This document shows positions 42,833-54,600 of a stretch of 64,000 nt of DNA, piece by piece (position 1 is the first letter of the stretch; each line of letters opens with the position of its first letter). The stretch covers positions 1 to 64,000 of the forward strand of contig JACCIX010000098.1 in the NCBI GenBank assembly GCA_025506515.1, in the 5' to 3' direction. The notes beneath the pieces were generated by a model. That model was not told the DNA's origin, made no database searches, and saw only the letters and a list, made by a program, of their open reading frames with translations. The translations under genes were made by a program, and so were the position numbers. Origin of the DNA: Flaveria trinervia. Its lineage: Eukaryota; Streptophyta; Magnoliopsida; Asterales; Asteraceae.

Positions 42833-44043
42833 GATAAGGATATGGCATTTGACCTGAGGAACAAAATATGCAGGAGGGTGTTGAATTTGTGAATGTGACC
42901 CGAATGGTAAATTTTTCCCTTTGTTTTTGTGACCTATTGCCTGGAAAGGTCACAAAGGGTGCAGAAGATTAGATCATGATCTAATCTACACTCTCTTGCA
43001 AAATGTCCAAGTCTCTGGCACTTGTTTACCCTCACTTGCTTGTTTTGCTCTTGTCAAAACAACTTTGGTTTTCCAGAGAAGACCAGGAATTTTCTACAGT
43101 CCTTTTGTAAAATTTTTGAGATCTGATATTGACTAATTGCCAGTTGTCTCCAAATATCCATCTCTCCAAATCATCATCAGTACATTCCTTTCAAATCATC
43201 CATCAAAACGCACAAATTATCACTATTCCCCTGAATTACTAGCAATACCAACAAAACAGGATCTCCACTATTTGAAAGAAGCTATATGCTCACATAATAA
43301 CTTTCTGATGCAGCATATTCTGACTCTGAGCAACCAGAGGCATATTCCCTGGTACAACTTCATCAGTGGATCTTTCCCCAGATGAAGGCCATTTCCTTTT
43401 CTGTCTATCTCTCTTTCAAATGTTAACAGTTTCCCTGAATTTGGGTGAAGATAGATTGTTCCAATTTGCACTGGAGCGTAGGCATAGTACATGTGTCCCA
43501 TCTCTCAGGCAGGGATCTAGGAATCTATGTTCATCTGACTGTTTGATATTCCTGTTTAACAACCATTTTCAGCTTAGAATCAACAGGAGAAACGCTCAAC
43601 TGTGTCAGTGACTCAACCTTTTCATGAGAGAATGTCTCATATTGCTGGGCAAGGATCCCTCTATTGTTTGCCTAGACCTCATCAGTTCCTCAAATTGTTT
43701 CTTTCAAAGCAACCCAGAGGTCATGAGCAGTTTCAGATGCATAGTACATAATAGATTTTATTAGGTAATTGCCTGGCCAGAAATCCATGGGCTTTGGCAT
43801 CAATTTCAAACAGTTTCAGATCTTCATCTGAGTATTGCTCTTTCTCTTTGAACCATCTCATTGGTTTCCGGATTACTCACCATAGGCTTATATGGTCCAT
43901 GAACCACAATTTCCAACAACCTGAACTGTTGACAGACAGGTGAATGGAGCATTCGGCGTGCCATATGTTATACTCACTCCTAACACCATCGTAGGCTTTG
44001 TGTTGAGACCAGTATTGTGAGGATCATTGATTGATGTAGCCAT
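42833..44043 (-). pseudogene. gag N-terminal part of A2
   Basis: Minus-strand gag from ATG 44043 (MATSINDPHNTG-like) through the capsid region (matches to MHYASETAHDLW near 43735, LPERWDT near 43500, GKLLTFEREID near 43435-43400) to the first knuckle (about 43030-42975, KCQRLGHFAREC with its first Cys region degraded) and the PAYFVPQ segment at 42880. B1 interrupts it at 42833; it continues at 30423. Frames are broken in several places. Confidence 0.82.
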
Positions 44044-44258
44044 TTTCACCAATTCAAACAGGTTCAATGAGTTTTAACATATCTAGCTCAAAACTTAACA
44101 ACACAGTTTAAAACAAGATGAATCTCAAACTAATACACCGGAAGCAACAGAAAATCAAACTCTATAACCAATTCTTGCAAATCTGCTAATTCAATCAAAC
44201 TTAGATATCAAAAGAGCAGTTTCAATGATCAATTGTTAAATCGGTCAATGATTAACCA

Positions 44259-44270
44259 GCTCTGATACCA
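44259..44270 (-). other. Primer-binding site of A2
   Basis: Minus strand TGGTATCAGAGC two bases from the LTR end at 44273. Confidence 0.92.
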
Positions 44271-44272
44271 TT

Positions 44273-45076
44273 TGAAAGGGATCGGGATCTAGTTTGATCA
44301 ATTAGATTAAGATTTGCAGCGGAATAGCACACGAATTAGACGAAATTTTAGCAAGAATAATAGAAATATTCAATCAAACAGTAACGGTATAGAGAGAGAA
44401 CGTTTTCTGCAAAAAGAATGTTTTCACTCACGCACATGCTTCACTACAAGGAAATTAGGTCAACATTCCTTTTATAAAGGAATATGACATCAGCTGACGT
44501 CACTTGATAGTGACAGCTAACTGATTTATACAAACAACTGAAAGTAAACTAAACTACTGAAGATGTCACAACAACTGAGGACACCTTCACTAAAATCCAA
44601 GTATAAGCTAACATTACAACTACTGAGGTTATAACATCTGAAGTGTAAGAACTCAGATGTTTTACATAATATAAAACTACTTATTACAAACTACTGAAAA
44701 GTAAACCATCACAACTACTGAAGAGAACTACTTCAACTGTTGTGACAACTTCTGAGAACTTTGTCTTCAGACTTTATCTTCAGACTTTGTCTTCAGACTT
44801 TGTCTTCAGCTGTTGTCTTCAGACTTTATCTTTAGACTTTATCTTCAGACTTTGTCTTCAGACTTTGCCTTCAGACTTTGTCTTCAGCTGTTGTCTTCAG
44901 ACTTTATCTTCAGACTTTGCCTTCAGCTGTTGTCTTCAGACTTTGTCTTTAGACTTTATCTTTAGAATTTGTCTTCAGACTTTGTCTTCAGCAGTTGTAG
45001 ACCATTTCAATTGTTTTGATATCTGTGGGACTTAAAGGTTTTTCTGATCTACCTCATTGGTTCTTTTGGTCCAACA
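44273..45076 (-). repeat. 5' LTR of A2
   Basis: 804 bp, counterpart of 8512-9298. It has the same 13-bp CTTCAGACTTTGT array (44758-44997), TGACGTCA and TATAAA. Followed by GGAGC, the target duplication in G1 protease. Confidence 0.93.
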
Positions 45077-45081
45077 GGAGC

Positions 45082-46542
45082 AACCCGTAGTTTTGTGTCA
45101 AACACATTTAGACCATTACTTGATTTAACCTCAGAAAAGCTAAATCAAAAGTACATGATAGAATTAGCTGATGGTAAAATTATTGAAGCCTGTGAAATTA
45201 TTCCTAATTGTACTATAAATTTAGATTAATATTGTTTCAAAATAGATTTGATCCCTATTAATCTAGGAGGATTTGATATTGTTATGGGAATGGATTGGTT
45301 AAGTAAAAATCAGGCTGAGATAGTATATGGCAAGAAAATGGTAAGAATTCCTCTGACTAATAGAACACTTTGTGTATATGGTGAGAAACCCAAAGGTACC
45401 ACGAAGATAATTTCCTGTAAGAATGCACAAAAATGTTTAAGACAAAAATGCCTAGCTTTCCTAGCTCATATTGTTGACACTCAAGTAAATAAAGAAAGCT
45501 TAGAAAGTGTTCCTATAGTTAATGAATATCCTGATATATTTCCTGACGAATTACCTGGTTTACCTCCCCATCATCAAGTAGAATTCAAAATAGAATTAAT
45601 ACCAGGAACCATTCCTATAGCTAAGGCACCGTATCGTTTAGCACCAACAGAAATGAAGGAACTGATGAACCAATTACAAGAACTATTGGACAAAGGATTT
45701 ATACGCCCTAGTGTATCACCATGGGGTGCAGCAGTCTGTTTTAAAAAGAAAGATGGAACTTTCAGAATGTGCATAGACTATAGAGAACTCAATAAAGTAA
45801 CTATAAAGAATAGATATCCCTTACCCAAGATAGATGATTTATTTGACTAATTACAAGGGTCTAGTTACTTTTCAAAGATTGACTTAAGGTCTAGATATCA
45901 TCAATTGAGAATTCAAGAGGAGGACATACCAAAGACTGCATTCTGAAAAAGATATGTCATTATAAATTTCTTATAATGCCATTTGGGTAAACTAATACTC
46001 CTGCAGCATTTATGAATCTAATGAATAAGGTATGTAAACCATACTTGGATAAATTTGTCATAGTTTTCATAGATGATATTCTAATCTATTCTAAGAGTAC
46101 AGGAGATCATGAAAAGCACTTAAGAATGACTTTAGAACTATTGAAGAAGGAGAACTGTATGCAAAATTTTCAAAATGTGAATTTTGGAAAATAGAAGTAC
46201 AATTCTTAGGGCATGTAGTTAACCAGCAAGGGATACAGGTTGATCCAGCAAAAATAGAAGATGTTAAGAAATGGGAAAATCCAAAGACACCAACAGAGGT
46301 ACGTCATTTTTAGGGTTGGCAAGATATTATAAGAGATTCATAAAAAATTTCTCAAGAATAGCTCAACCACTCATAGAATTAACTCAAAAAGACAGACCTT
46401 ATGTGTGGGAAGAAAAGCAAAAGGCTGCATTTGAATTATTAAAAAGTAAATTATGTAGTGCTCCTATCTTAGCGTTACCAGAAGGGACTGATGATTTTAT
46501 TGTATATTGTGATGCCTCACGTCAAGGATTTGGATGTGTTCT
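45082..46542 (+). pseudogene. protease, reverse transcriptase and start of RNase H of G1
   Basis: Resumes the protease right after the DTGA site (TRSFVSNTF-like start) and continues with GFDIVMGMDWLSKNQAEI (about 45270-45320). A stop occurs at 45226. RT runs 45640-46200 with FIRPSVSPWGAAV, FRMCIDYRELNKV, SKIDLRS and FIDDILIYSK (about 46063-46092). Stops occur at 45848 and 45943 and a frameshift at about 46160. The RT-RNase H link has WGKSK-type and FLGLARYYKRFIKNFS blocks (46290-46350). RNase H starts with IVYCDASRQGFGCVL and is cut at 46542 by a solo LTR. Gypsy RT of chromovirus type; inactive. Confidence 0.88.
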
Positions 46543-47275
46543 TGTTGATACATGTATGTCCCTAGATCAAGATATGAATGTAATAGATCTTGTTTGTCTG
46601 ATTCTGATGTAATGTTTGGAATGATTAATGAAATGATATTGGTTGTTTGTTATTTATAATGTTTAATATTTCATTAATGAGTCGATGTTGAATTGGTTAA
46701 TTAGGTTTGTGGTTTTTTGAATTGTTACACATAATGTTATATTAATTAATACATTCAAACTTAACAAAATGAAGTTCTCATGCGAATGGCCCATGCGAAG
46801 GACCATACGCATGAATAACTTCATACGAATGATTCAGTCGCACGACTGAACCAGGAGACTGGATCAGTTGTATGATTGTAACATAAGATTGGCTCAGTCG
46901 CACGACTGAACACTCAGTCGTGCGGATGAATCAACCGCATGGTTCAATCGCACGACTGAACCATACTAATGGTTCAGTCGCATGAATGAACAGTACTAAC
47001 CTATAAATACAACCCAATTCGTGGAAAAACTTGAGCATTCATTCTATTTCGACTCCAGACGTACCCTAGCCGTCCAGAAGCCTCCAAGTCGATACTCCAA
47101 GTTCATAGAACGCTGTAGATCGATTCCTAATCGATTCTAACGTTTGATTCAATACTTTATTGATTCTACGTGCGTTCTCACTGATTGGATCGCCAATCAA
47201 ATAGGATTCCGCACTATTTGGTTTTGGTTTACACGTTAATCATTTGGTATTTCGTTCAAATACCCGGTCCCAACA
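46543..47275 (+). repeat. Solo LTR of family C (C2)
   Basis: 733 bp from TGTTGATACATG to CCCAACA, alignable throughout with the C1 LTR (4986-5711). Flanked by perfect GTTCT duplications (46538-46542, 47276-47280). No internal sequence, so it arose by LTR-LTR recombination after insertion into G1 RNase H. Confidence 0.95.
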
Positions 47276-48971
47276 GTTCTAATGCAAAGAAATAAGGTAA
47301 TAGCTTACGCCTCTAGACAACTTAGAGGGAGTGAAAGGAATTATACTACTCATGATTTAGAATTAGGAGCAGTAGTATTTGCACTTAAGATCTGGAGACA
47401 TTATCTGTATGGCATAAAATGTACCATATATACAGATCATAGAAGTTTACAGTATATATTTGATCAGAAAATATTGAATATGAGACAAAGGAGATGGATA
47501 GAATTACTAAGTGATTATGATTATGAAATCAAGTATCATCCAGGAAAGGCAAATGTAGTAGCTGATGCTTTAAGTAGAAAAGAGAGAACAAAACCACTAC
47601 GAGTATGCGCCATGAGAATGGAATTACGTTCCGAATTGATAAGTCAAATATGGGAAGCTCAGCAAAAAGATAAGTTAACATTAAAAGGGCAAATAAAAGA
47701 TTTGGAAGAAGACACAAATGGAGATCTGAAATTCAAAGGAAGAACTTGGATACCAGATAATGTTATACTTAGAAAGCTTGTCCTACAAGAGGCACATAAA
47801 TCAAGGTATTCTATACATCCAGGAAATAAAAAATGTACAAAGACTTGAAAAGCCAATACTAGTGGCCAGGTATGAAGAAATCAATCGGAGAATTTGTAGG
47901 CAAATGTGATATCTGTGCAAGAGTAAAAGCTGAATACCAAAAACCCTCTGGATACTTGCAACAACCAGAAATTCTAGAATGGAAATGGGATCAAATAACC
48001 ATGGATTTCGTAACCAAATTACCAGAACTTCAACCGGATATGACACTATTTAGGTTATAATAGATAGATTAACAAAATCAGCACATTTTCTGCCAATCAG
48101 GGAAGATTATAAAATGGAGAAATTGGAAAGAATTTACATAAAAGAAGTTGTATCCAGACATGGAATACCTATTTCAATTATATCAGACAAAGATAGTAGA
48201 TTCACCTCCAGATTCTAGCAAACATTACAAAAAGCTTTAGGGACTCAGGTAAATCTGAGTACAGCTTATCATCCATAAACAGATGGTCAAAGTGAGAAGA
48301 TAATTCAAACTTTGGAAGATATGTTACGAGCTTGTGCATTAGATTTTGGTGGAAATTAGGATACACATCTTCCTTTAGTAGAATTTTCCTATAATAATAG
48401 TTATCATTCAAGTATTGGAATAGCGCCATTTGAAGCCGTATATGGAAGGAAGTGTAGATCACCCATATGTTGGAATGAAATAGGAGACAGACAATTACAG
48501 GACCTGAATTGATACAGGAAACTTCAGATAAGATCCTTGAAATTAAAAATAGATTGAAAGCTGCCAGGGATCGATTTGAAAGAAGAAATAGTTAAATCCT
48601 ATGTATATTGGTCCATTTGAAATCACTGATAGGATTGGTTTAGTAGCATATAAGTTAGATCTGCCTTTAGAATTAAGTGAAGTACACACATCTTTCATGT
48701 GTCCAATCTAAAGAAATGTCTAGCAGATGAGACATTAAAAGTTCCAGTTCAAGAAATAAAAGTAGACAAGAAACTCTATTTTATGGAAGAACCAATAGCC
48801 ATATTAGATAGAGAAATGAAAAGGTTAAGGAGAAGTAAAATTTTCTTAGTAAAAGTCAAGTGGAATGCTAAAAGAGGTTCAGAATATACTTGGGAAAAAG
48901 AAGATAAAATTGTGAGAAAGTATCCCCACTTGTTGGAAGTCAGTAACCAGATAAGTACTTCTCAACCTTAG
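47276..48971 (+). pseudogene. RNase H, integrase and chromodomain of G1
   Basis: After the solo LTR, RNase H continues (VIAYASRQLRGSERNYTTHD, FALKIWRHYLYG, ADALSRKERTK; 47282-47590). Integrase: zinc finger HPGNKK...CDICARVKAEYQKP (47800-47940), core with MDFVTKLPE (about 48000), a degraded second Asp region (about 48190) and QSEK-type third block (about 48290); stops at 48058, 48218, 48357 and others. The C-terminal open block 48699-48971 contains SNLKKCLADE and a chromodomain (FLVKVKWNAKRGSEYTWEKE, KYPHLL). Such chromodomains target integration to particular chromatin in chromoviruses. Relic. Confidence 0.87.
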
Positions 48972-49013
48972 GTATTATCTTCTAAACAAATTTCGGGACG
49001 AAATTATTTTTAC

Positions 49014-49023
49014 AGGAGGAGAA
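49014..49023 (+). other. Polypurine tract of G1
   Basis: AGGAGGAGAA directly before the 3' LTR start TGTGACGACC. Confidence 0.85.
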
Positions 49024-51728
49024 TGTGACGACCCTAAAAATAAGGTTAGGCAAAATTAATTTATGAACAAATTCTATTATATGTGTTCTTAAATATATAT
49101 AAATTATGAATATTTGTGTGCACATATATGTAAATTTGTACGTATGCATGTTTACATACATGTCTTACGTATGCATGTGCCCATCTTTGGATAAGTATAT
49201 ACATACATATATTATATGTTTATGTGTATATATGTGTTGCACGTATGCATGAATGCATGCATGCACAACTTTTTACGTATGCATGTATCAATATTCATAA
49301 CCTTTTGATACCAACATTAAGTGATCAAAGTACCTCAACCATATAACACCAAACAAACACCAAGTAAACCAAATCACAACCCAACCAAACACCACAATAC
49401 AAGTTAACATTAAAGAAGCTTACAAAACTAAGCAAACCTTATACACCCAACATTAAGCTTAAGTAACCTTTAAGATTAAGTCTCGGCTCATTAAGGATTA
49501 AACCAACCGATTTAGGAGGTGATTAACACCTCAATCGGCTAAGACCCCACCCCTTTTCTTTGAACGCCACCTAGCACAAACACACTAAGGATTTGACACC
49601 TAAAGACCCTATACCTAGCTTACTCACTAAGCCTAAGACTAGACACCATCATTGATAACATTAATGGCCTTCAGCCGAAACTCCCATAAAGTCCCACCCA
49701 TCGATCACCTCCACACTCACCAAACCAAAACCAACACACATCACCATCATTCGGTCACCCCTCAATCGCACACCACCACCAACTCAACCCTCGGTTACTA
49801 TCACCATTCCATCACCACTCGGTTAACTCCATAACCGAACACCACCAACACAACTACTTTCGATCATCACTACAACATCATCATAATCTAACTTCATCAT
49901 CTTCCAAACCAAACTTTCGCAAGAAGCTTACAACCTTGAAGCTCAAGACACCCACACAAGTTGGAAAAACCGAAGAAGAAGCCACCATCAACTATCATTA
50001 CCCCTCTCTTCTATCAAAATCAAGGTTTCACTCCTTAGAAATAACTAATTAAGATTACAAAGGCTATGTATGTGTTTAAATAAACACATATGACTAACCC
50101 TTATGATTTAACATTCAAAGATCTTCATGAATCTTATAAATATACTAACTTTATTTTTGAACAACAGTAAAAAATTTTTATAACCTAAAGAAAATAGATG
50201 CATATTGATAATCAAGAAGTATATAAAAGAAATTATCAATTAAGGGTTAAAATTCTATGTGCAACCTGTTAAATTCAGTTTATTATGAAATTAACTATGA
50301 TTATGGGAACAAATATTGAAAATATGTTCAGAATATTAAAAAATATAGTTCTGCAAATTTTGATGCTATTTCTATAAGTAAATAATTTATATAAATTATT
50401 TAAGTATTTGAAAGAAAAATTTATGCCGGAAGAACTGCACCTGGAATGAAGTTGAAGAAATTATATGTTGACTCTTATGATTTATGAGATTTACAGAAAA
50501 AGTTTCATGATCTAATTTGTAGTTATGAATAACTTATGAATTTTGCAAGTTTCTGCCATATGAAAATCGGGAAAAATACTTTTACTTTGGGATAAATTAT
50601 GCAAAAATTACAGAAAATATGAAAAACTGAAAGGAATAGTCTGTATAAAAATAGTAATTTTTTGATATATTCTGTTTTTTTACTAAATATAGTAAAATGA
50701 TAAAAATTATAAAAATTGACTCTGCTATGATTTAGAATTTGGGAAAATTTTGAGAAGCTCTAAATATTATGTCAAACATTCTGATCAAGTTTGAAAATTT
50801 TTAGAAACCCAAGGTAGTTTTAACAGGTTATTTGATTATTCTAAAATTTATAAAAAATAAACTGTAGTTAATCAAAATATAATAAATGAGTATGTTATGT
50901 CTATTCTTTTACCTATTTAATATAATAATTATATGATCTATATGTCATGCTGAAAATTTTGAAGAAAATGTTTTCTAAACTATAAATATTTGTTTATAGG
51001 TGAATTCTTGGAGTAAAGGTGAGATTTATAGCCCCATTTTATTTTTATAAACTTTTGGGGGAAAAGCATACTATTGATTTTATGATTGATGCAATTTTTG
51101 AGATGTACTGTCATTTATGTTACAACCATTAATTCAGATGTGGAACCGTTGGATAATATAGGTAGCGCTACTTAGGAAATAATTTCTTGCACCAACAGGA
51201 TGAGTGTTATGATGCTATATTATCTGATTTATGAATTATGTTATGACAGTATGGATGATTTGATTATTAAGTAAGGTTTGGTTGTATATGATGCATCAAT
51301 AATATTTTATTTAAGATAAACCTGTGAACTCACCAACTTTATGTTGACTGTTTTGAGTATGATTTTTCAGGAAAATTACCATAAGTAACAGTATTATGTT
51401 TTCTTTTGATGTTTACAATGGCTAGGGAGAAGTCATGGGAAAGTATGTGTTAATCTAACTTTTAACATGTATGATCTCAGCATATCGATGGACGCGCACT
51501 TCCATCGTTACTAAAAGATGTAGCAGTTAAATAATATATTTGTAATAGGACTATATTTGATCAAGTTTTGACTATTATGATTTGATATAATCCTAACTTT
51601 AATATTATCCAATGAATCTAGTTATTATATTATTCTGTTATGCTATCTGATAAGCTCTGTTAATCAATGAGTTCTCGACAAATAGGTCACACCCAAATTA
51701 GCATCTCACGCTTCTACCGGGATGTGAC
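49024..51728 (+). repeat. 3' LTR of G1
   Basis: About 2.7 kb, starting TGTGACGACCCTAAAAATAAGG and ending GGGATGTGAC; the expected last A is not there and the AT microsatellite starts at once. The right 2.1 kb aligns with 5712-7832. Near its start it holds about five ACGTATGCATG units (49139-49290). No coding content. Confidence 0.9.
49139..49290 (+). repeat. ACGTATGCATG repeats in G1 LTR
   Basis: At least four ACGTATGCATG words plus CATGCATGCATGCA in 150 bp, mixed with ATACATATAT. CATGCA-type words are known B3-factor (RY) sites in plants; relevance here is not shown. Confidence 0.7.
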
Positions 51729-52165
51729 GTACCTATATACGTATATTATACGTATATATATACAGGTATATATATACGTATATATATACGTATATATATA
51801 CGTATATATATACACGTATATTATACAGGTATATATATACGTATATATATACACGTATATATATACACGTATATATATACGTATATATATATGTATATAT
51901 ATTCGTATATATACGTATATATATACGTGTATATATATACGTATATGTACACGTATATATATATACGTATATACATGTATATACGTATACATATATTTAT
52001 ACGTATATATACGTATACATATGTATATACGTATACATATGTATATACGTATATATATATATATACACGTATATATATACGTATATATATGTATATATAT
52101 ACGTATATATATACATATATATACATGTATATATATACGTATATATACATGTAGATATGTATACG

Positions 52166-52206
<41 letters not shown>
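51729..52206. repeat. AT-rich microsatellite 1: TATACGTATA/(TG)n
   Basis: Almost pure alternation of purine and pyrimidine: (TACGTATATA)n-like units with TACACG, TACATG variants, then (TA)n and a (GT) run at 52178-52206. Self-complementary, so cruciform or Z-DNA-prone. Long open frames of Tyr/Ile here are artefacts. It directly joins G1's LTR to G2's gag fragment. Confidence 0.95.
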
Positions 52207-52770
52207 ACACCACAAAATTCAATGAAATGGCACGGCTGGTGCCCGATCAAGTGACACCACTGTCGCGAAAGATTAAGAGATACATCCAGGTGTTGCTGGC
52301 GGATATCCGTAGGCATATGATTACCGCCCGGCCGAGCACCTTTAGGTCGGCGGTTGACTTGGCTGCCCGATTGTATGATGAGCGCGAGGTGTGGTGGCTA
52401 AGGTGAATAAGAAGGATGGTGGTAGCCGGAACTGGAATGGGAAACGGTTTGGACGTGTAGAGTCGCTCCAAACAATAAGGTGGCAAAGGTGGGTGACCAA
52501 CGTGTGGTCACATCTGGATCAGGGATGAAAAAGTGTGGCAAATGTGGAAGGGAGCATACTGGTGAGTGTAGGATGGGGATGAACGTATGCTTCAGGTGTG
52601 GCCAGCCTAGCCACATCTCTAGAGACTGTAAGAAGCCGAGGGCGGAGAGCTCTGGAGTAGAGTAGAAGAAGTCGGAGGAAGAAGGGCAGAGGGCAGGTGC
52701 TAGAGCTTACACCATGACCCGAGAGGAAGCCAGAGCTGATCCCGATGTTGTGTCAGGTATGTTCTAGTAA
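52207..52770 (+). pseudogene. gag C-terminal fragment of G2
   Basis: Starts inside the capsid region (KFNEMARLVPDQV, about 52216) and contains RYIQVLLADIRRHMI, then two CCHC-type knuckles: a short CGKCGREHTGEC and CFRCGQPSHISRDC (about 52530-52630). The shortened first knuckle is usual in this clade. It ends before the protease at a TAG near 52768. Frameshift at about 52400. Confidence 0.8.
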
Positions 52771-54600
52771 ACCAAACTTGTGCCTTTGTATTGTTTGATT
52801 CCGGTGCTAGCAGGAGTTTTATTTCCACTACTTTCTGTGCTAAGTTACCTGTTAGTAGTGGCAAGGTCAGTGCACCATTCGATGTAGAAACTGCTATTGG
52901 TAAGTCCACTACAATTACTGATGTGATAGAGGAATGTGCCATAGAACTAGAAGGTCATAGGTTTGCTGCTAGGTTACACGTGATACCCATAGGTGGATTT
53001 GATATAGTGCTAGGGATGAACTGGTTAGCAACCTATGAAGCAAACATCATGTGTCGCAAGAAGATGATCCAATTAACAGCGCCTGACAGGAATAAGGTGA
53101 CGGTTTATGGTGATCGCATCACGAAGATCCCGAGAGTGATTTCGATGGTGGTGGCGGGAAAGTGCATGAGGCGTGGATGTAGTGCCTACTTGGCCTACGT
53201 AAAGGATGTGGACGCGCCAACACCACAACTATCTGATGTGCCAGTTCTGTGTGACTTTCCGGATGTGTTTCCAGAAGATTTACCCGGCGTGCTACCGGAT
53301 TGCGAGATTGAGTTCCAAATTGATTAATACCCGGTGCTCAACCCGTTACCAAAGCACCGTATCGGTTAGCTCCGACAGAAATGAAAGAACTGATGGAGCA
53401 GTTGCAAGAGCTGCTCGATAAGGGGTTCATTAGGCCGAGTATCACTCCCTGGGGTGCTCCGGTCCTGTTTGTGAAGAAGAAAGACGGTAGTATGAGGATG
53501 TGCATTGACTACCGAGAGCTGAACAAGTTGACGATGAAAAACCGATACCCCCTACCAAGAATAGATGATCTGTTTGATCAGCTCCAAGGTACCAGTTGGT
53601 TTTCAAGGATAGATCTTCGATCTGGTTACCATCAGCTGAAGGTGAAGGAGCAGGATATCCCTAAAACAGCTTTTCGCATGCGCTACGGTCACTATGAATT
53701 CCTTGTTATGTCATTTGGTCTGACCAATGCGCTAGCTGCTTTTATGGACTTGATGAATCGAGTGTGTCGGCCAATGTTAGATAAATCAGTGATGGCATTT
53801 ATTGATGATATCCTGATTTATTCGAAGAGCGAGGAGGAGCATGTCGATCACATTCTAGAGGTGTTGGGGACGTTGAGAAGGGAGAAAAATGTATGCAAAA
53901 TTCTCCAAGTGCGCATTCTAGTTGCACGAAGTTCAATTCTTAGGTCACGTGATTAATCTCGAGGGGATTATGGTAGACCCTGCTAAGGTGGAGGCTGTGA
54001 TGCAATGGAAGTCTCCAAGGACGCCATCCGAAATTCGTAGTTCGTTGGGGTTGGCGGGGTATTATCGAAGGTTCATTCAAGACTTTTCCAAGATCGCTTC
54101 TCCACTGACCAAGTTGACCCGAAAGGATGTAAAGTTTATATGGGGTCAAGCCCAAGAACAGGCATTCGAGGAGTTAAAGGTGAGGTTGACTCAAGCTCCA
54201 GTCTTGTCATTACCCGAGGAAGCGAGGATTTGGTGGTATATTCAGATGCTTCTTACTCGGGGTTAGGGTGTGTATTAATGCAGAGAGGGAAGGTTATAGC
54301 CTATGAATCCCGATAGTTGAAAGTTCATGAGGTCAACTACCCTACTCATGACTTGGAGCTAGCAGCCGTGATCTTTGCACTAAAGATTTGGAGGCACTAT
54401 CTATACGGGATGAAGTGCACCATTTTCACTGATCACAAGAGCTTGAAGTACTTATTCGAGCAAAAAGATCTGAACATGAGGCAGAGAAGATGGTTGGAGC
54501 TCATAAAAGATTATGATTGCGAGATCCATTATCATCCGGGCAAAGCCAACGTGGTGGCTGATGCTCTTAGCCGGAAGGAGAGGCCGAAGCCGATTCGGGT
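52771..54600 (+). pseudogene. protease, RT and RNase H of G2
   Basis: Protease with LFDSGASRSFISTTF (from about 52785) and GGFDIVLGMNWLA (about 52990). RT: FIRPSITPWGAPV (about 53428), MRMCIDYRELNKL, SRIDLRSGYHQLK, FIDDILIYSK (53798-53827). RNase H follows (LGLAGYYRRFIQDFSKI at about 54045, FALKIWRHYLYGMK at about 54375, ADALSRKERPK at about 54560). Frames change at about 53325, 53890, 54230 and 54315. All catalytic Asp residues that I could check in RT are present, but the ORF is interrupted. Confidence 0.9.

Larger units (their letters stand above)
8512..45076 (-). mobile_element. Copia SIRE-type element A2, split by A1 and B1
   Basis: Minus-strand element with LTRs at 44273-45076 (5') and 8512-9298 (3') and a perfect 5-bp target duplication GGAGC (8507-8511 and 45077-45081) in the protease gene of G1. 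After removing A1 (16037-28389 plus one TTGTC) and B1 (30424-42832 plus one duplicated 5-mer), the remaining about 11.8 kb gives gag, protease, integrase, RT, RNase H, spacer and 3' ORF in order. All genes are broken. The polypurine tract before the 3' LTR is absent (see finding). Confidence 0.92.
5712..51728 (+). mobile_element. Ty3/Gypsy chromovirus G1 (Tekay/Del-like), heavily nested
   Basis: Framework element of the window. Pieces in order: 5' LTR portion 5712-7832, primer site 7836-7848, shortened gag and start of protease to 8511, (A2 insertion), rest of protease, RT and part of RNase H 45082-46542, (solo LTR C2), RNase H, integrase and chromodomain 47276-48971, polypurine tract, 3' LTR 49024-51728. 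Domain order PR-RT-RH-IN with C-terminal chromodomain defines a chromovirus; the chromodomain form and long LTRs (about 2.7 kb) fit Tekay/Del. The coding region carries many stops. The 5' LTR start is outside the window because C1 is inserted in it. Confidence 0.88.

Noticed and set aside
51667..52316. Long Tyr/Ile- and Tyr/Thr-rich open frames on both strands
   Set aside because: They are translations of the TACGTATA microsatellite; open in most frames because the repeat lacks stops in those phases.
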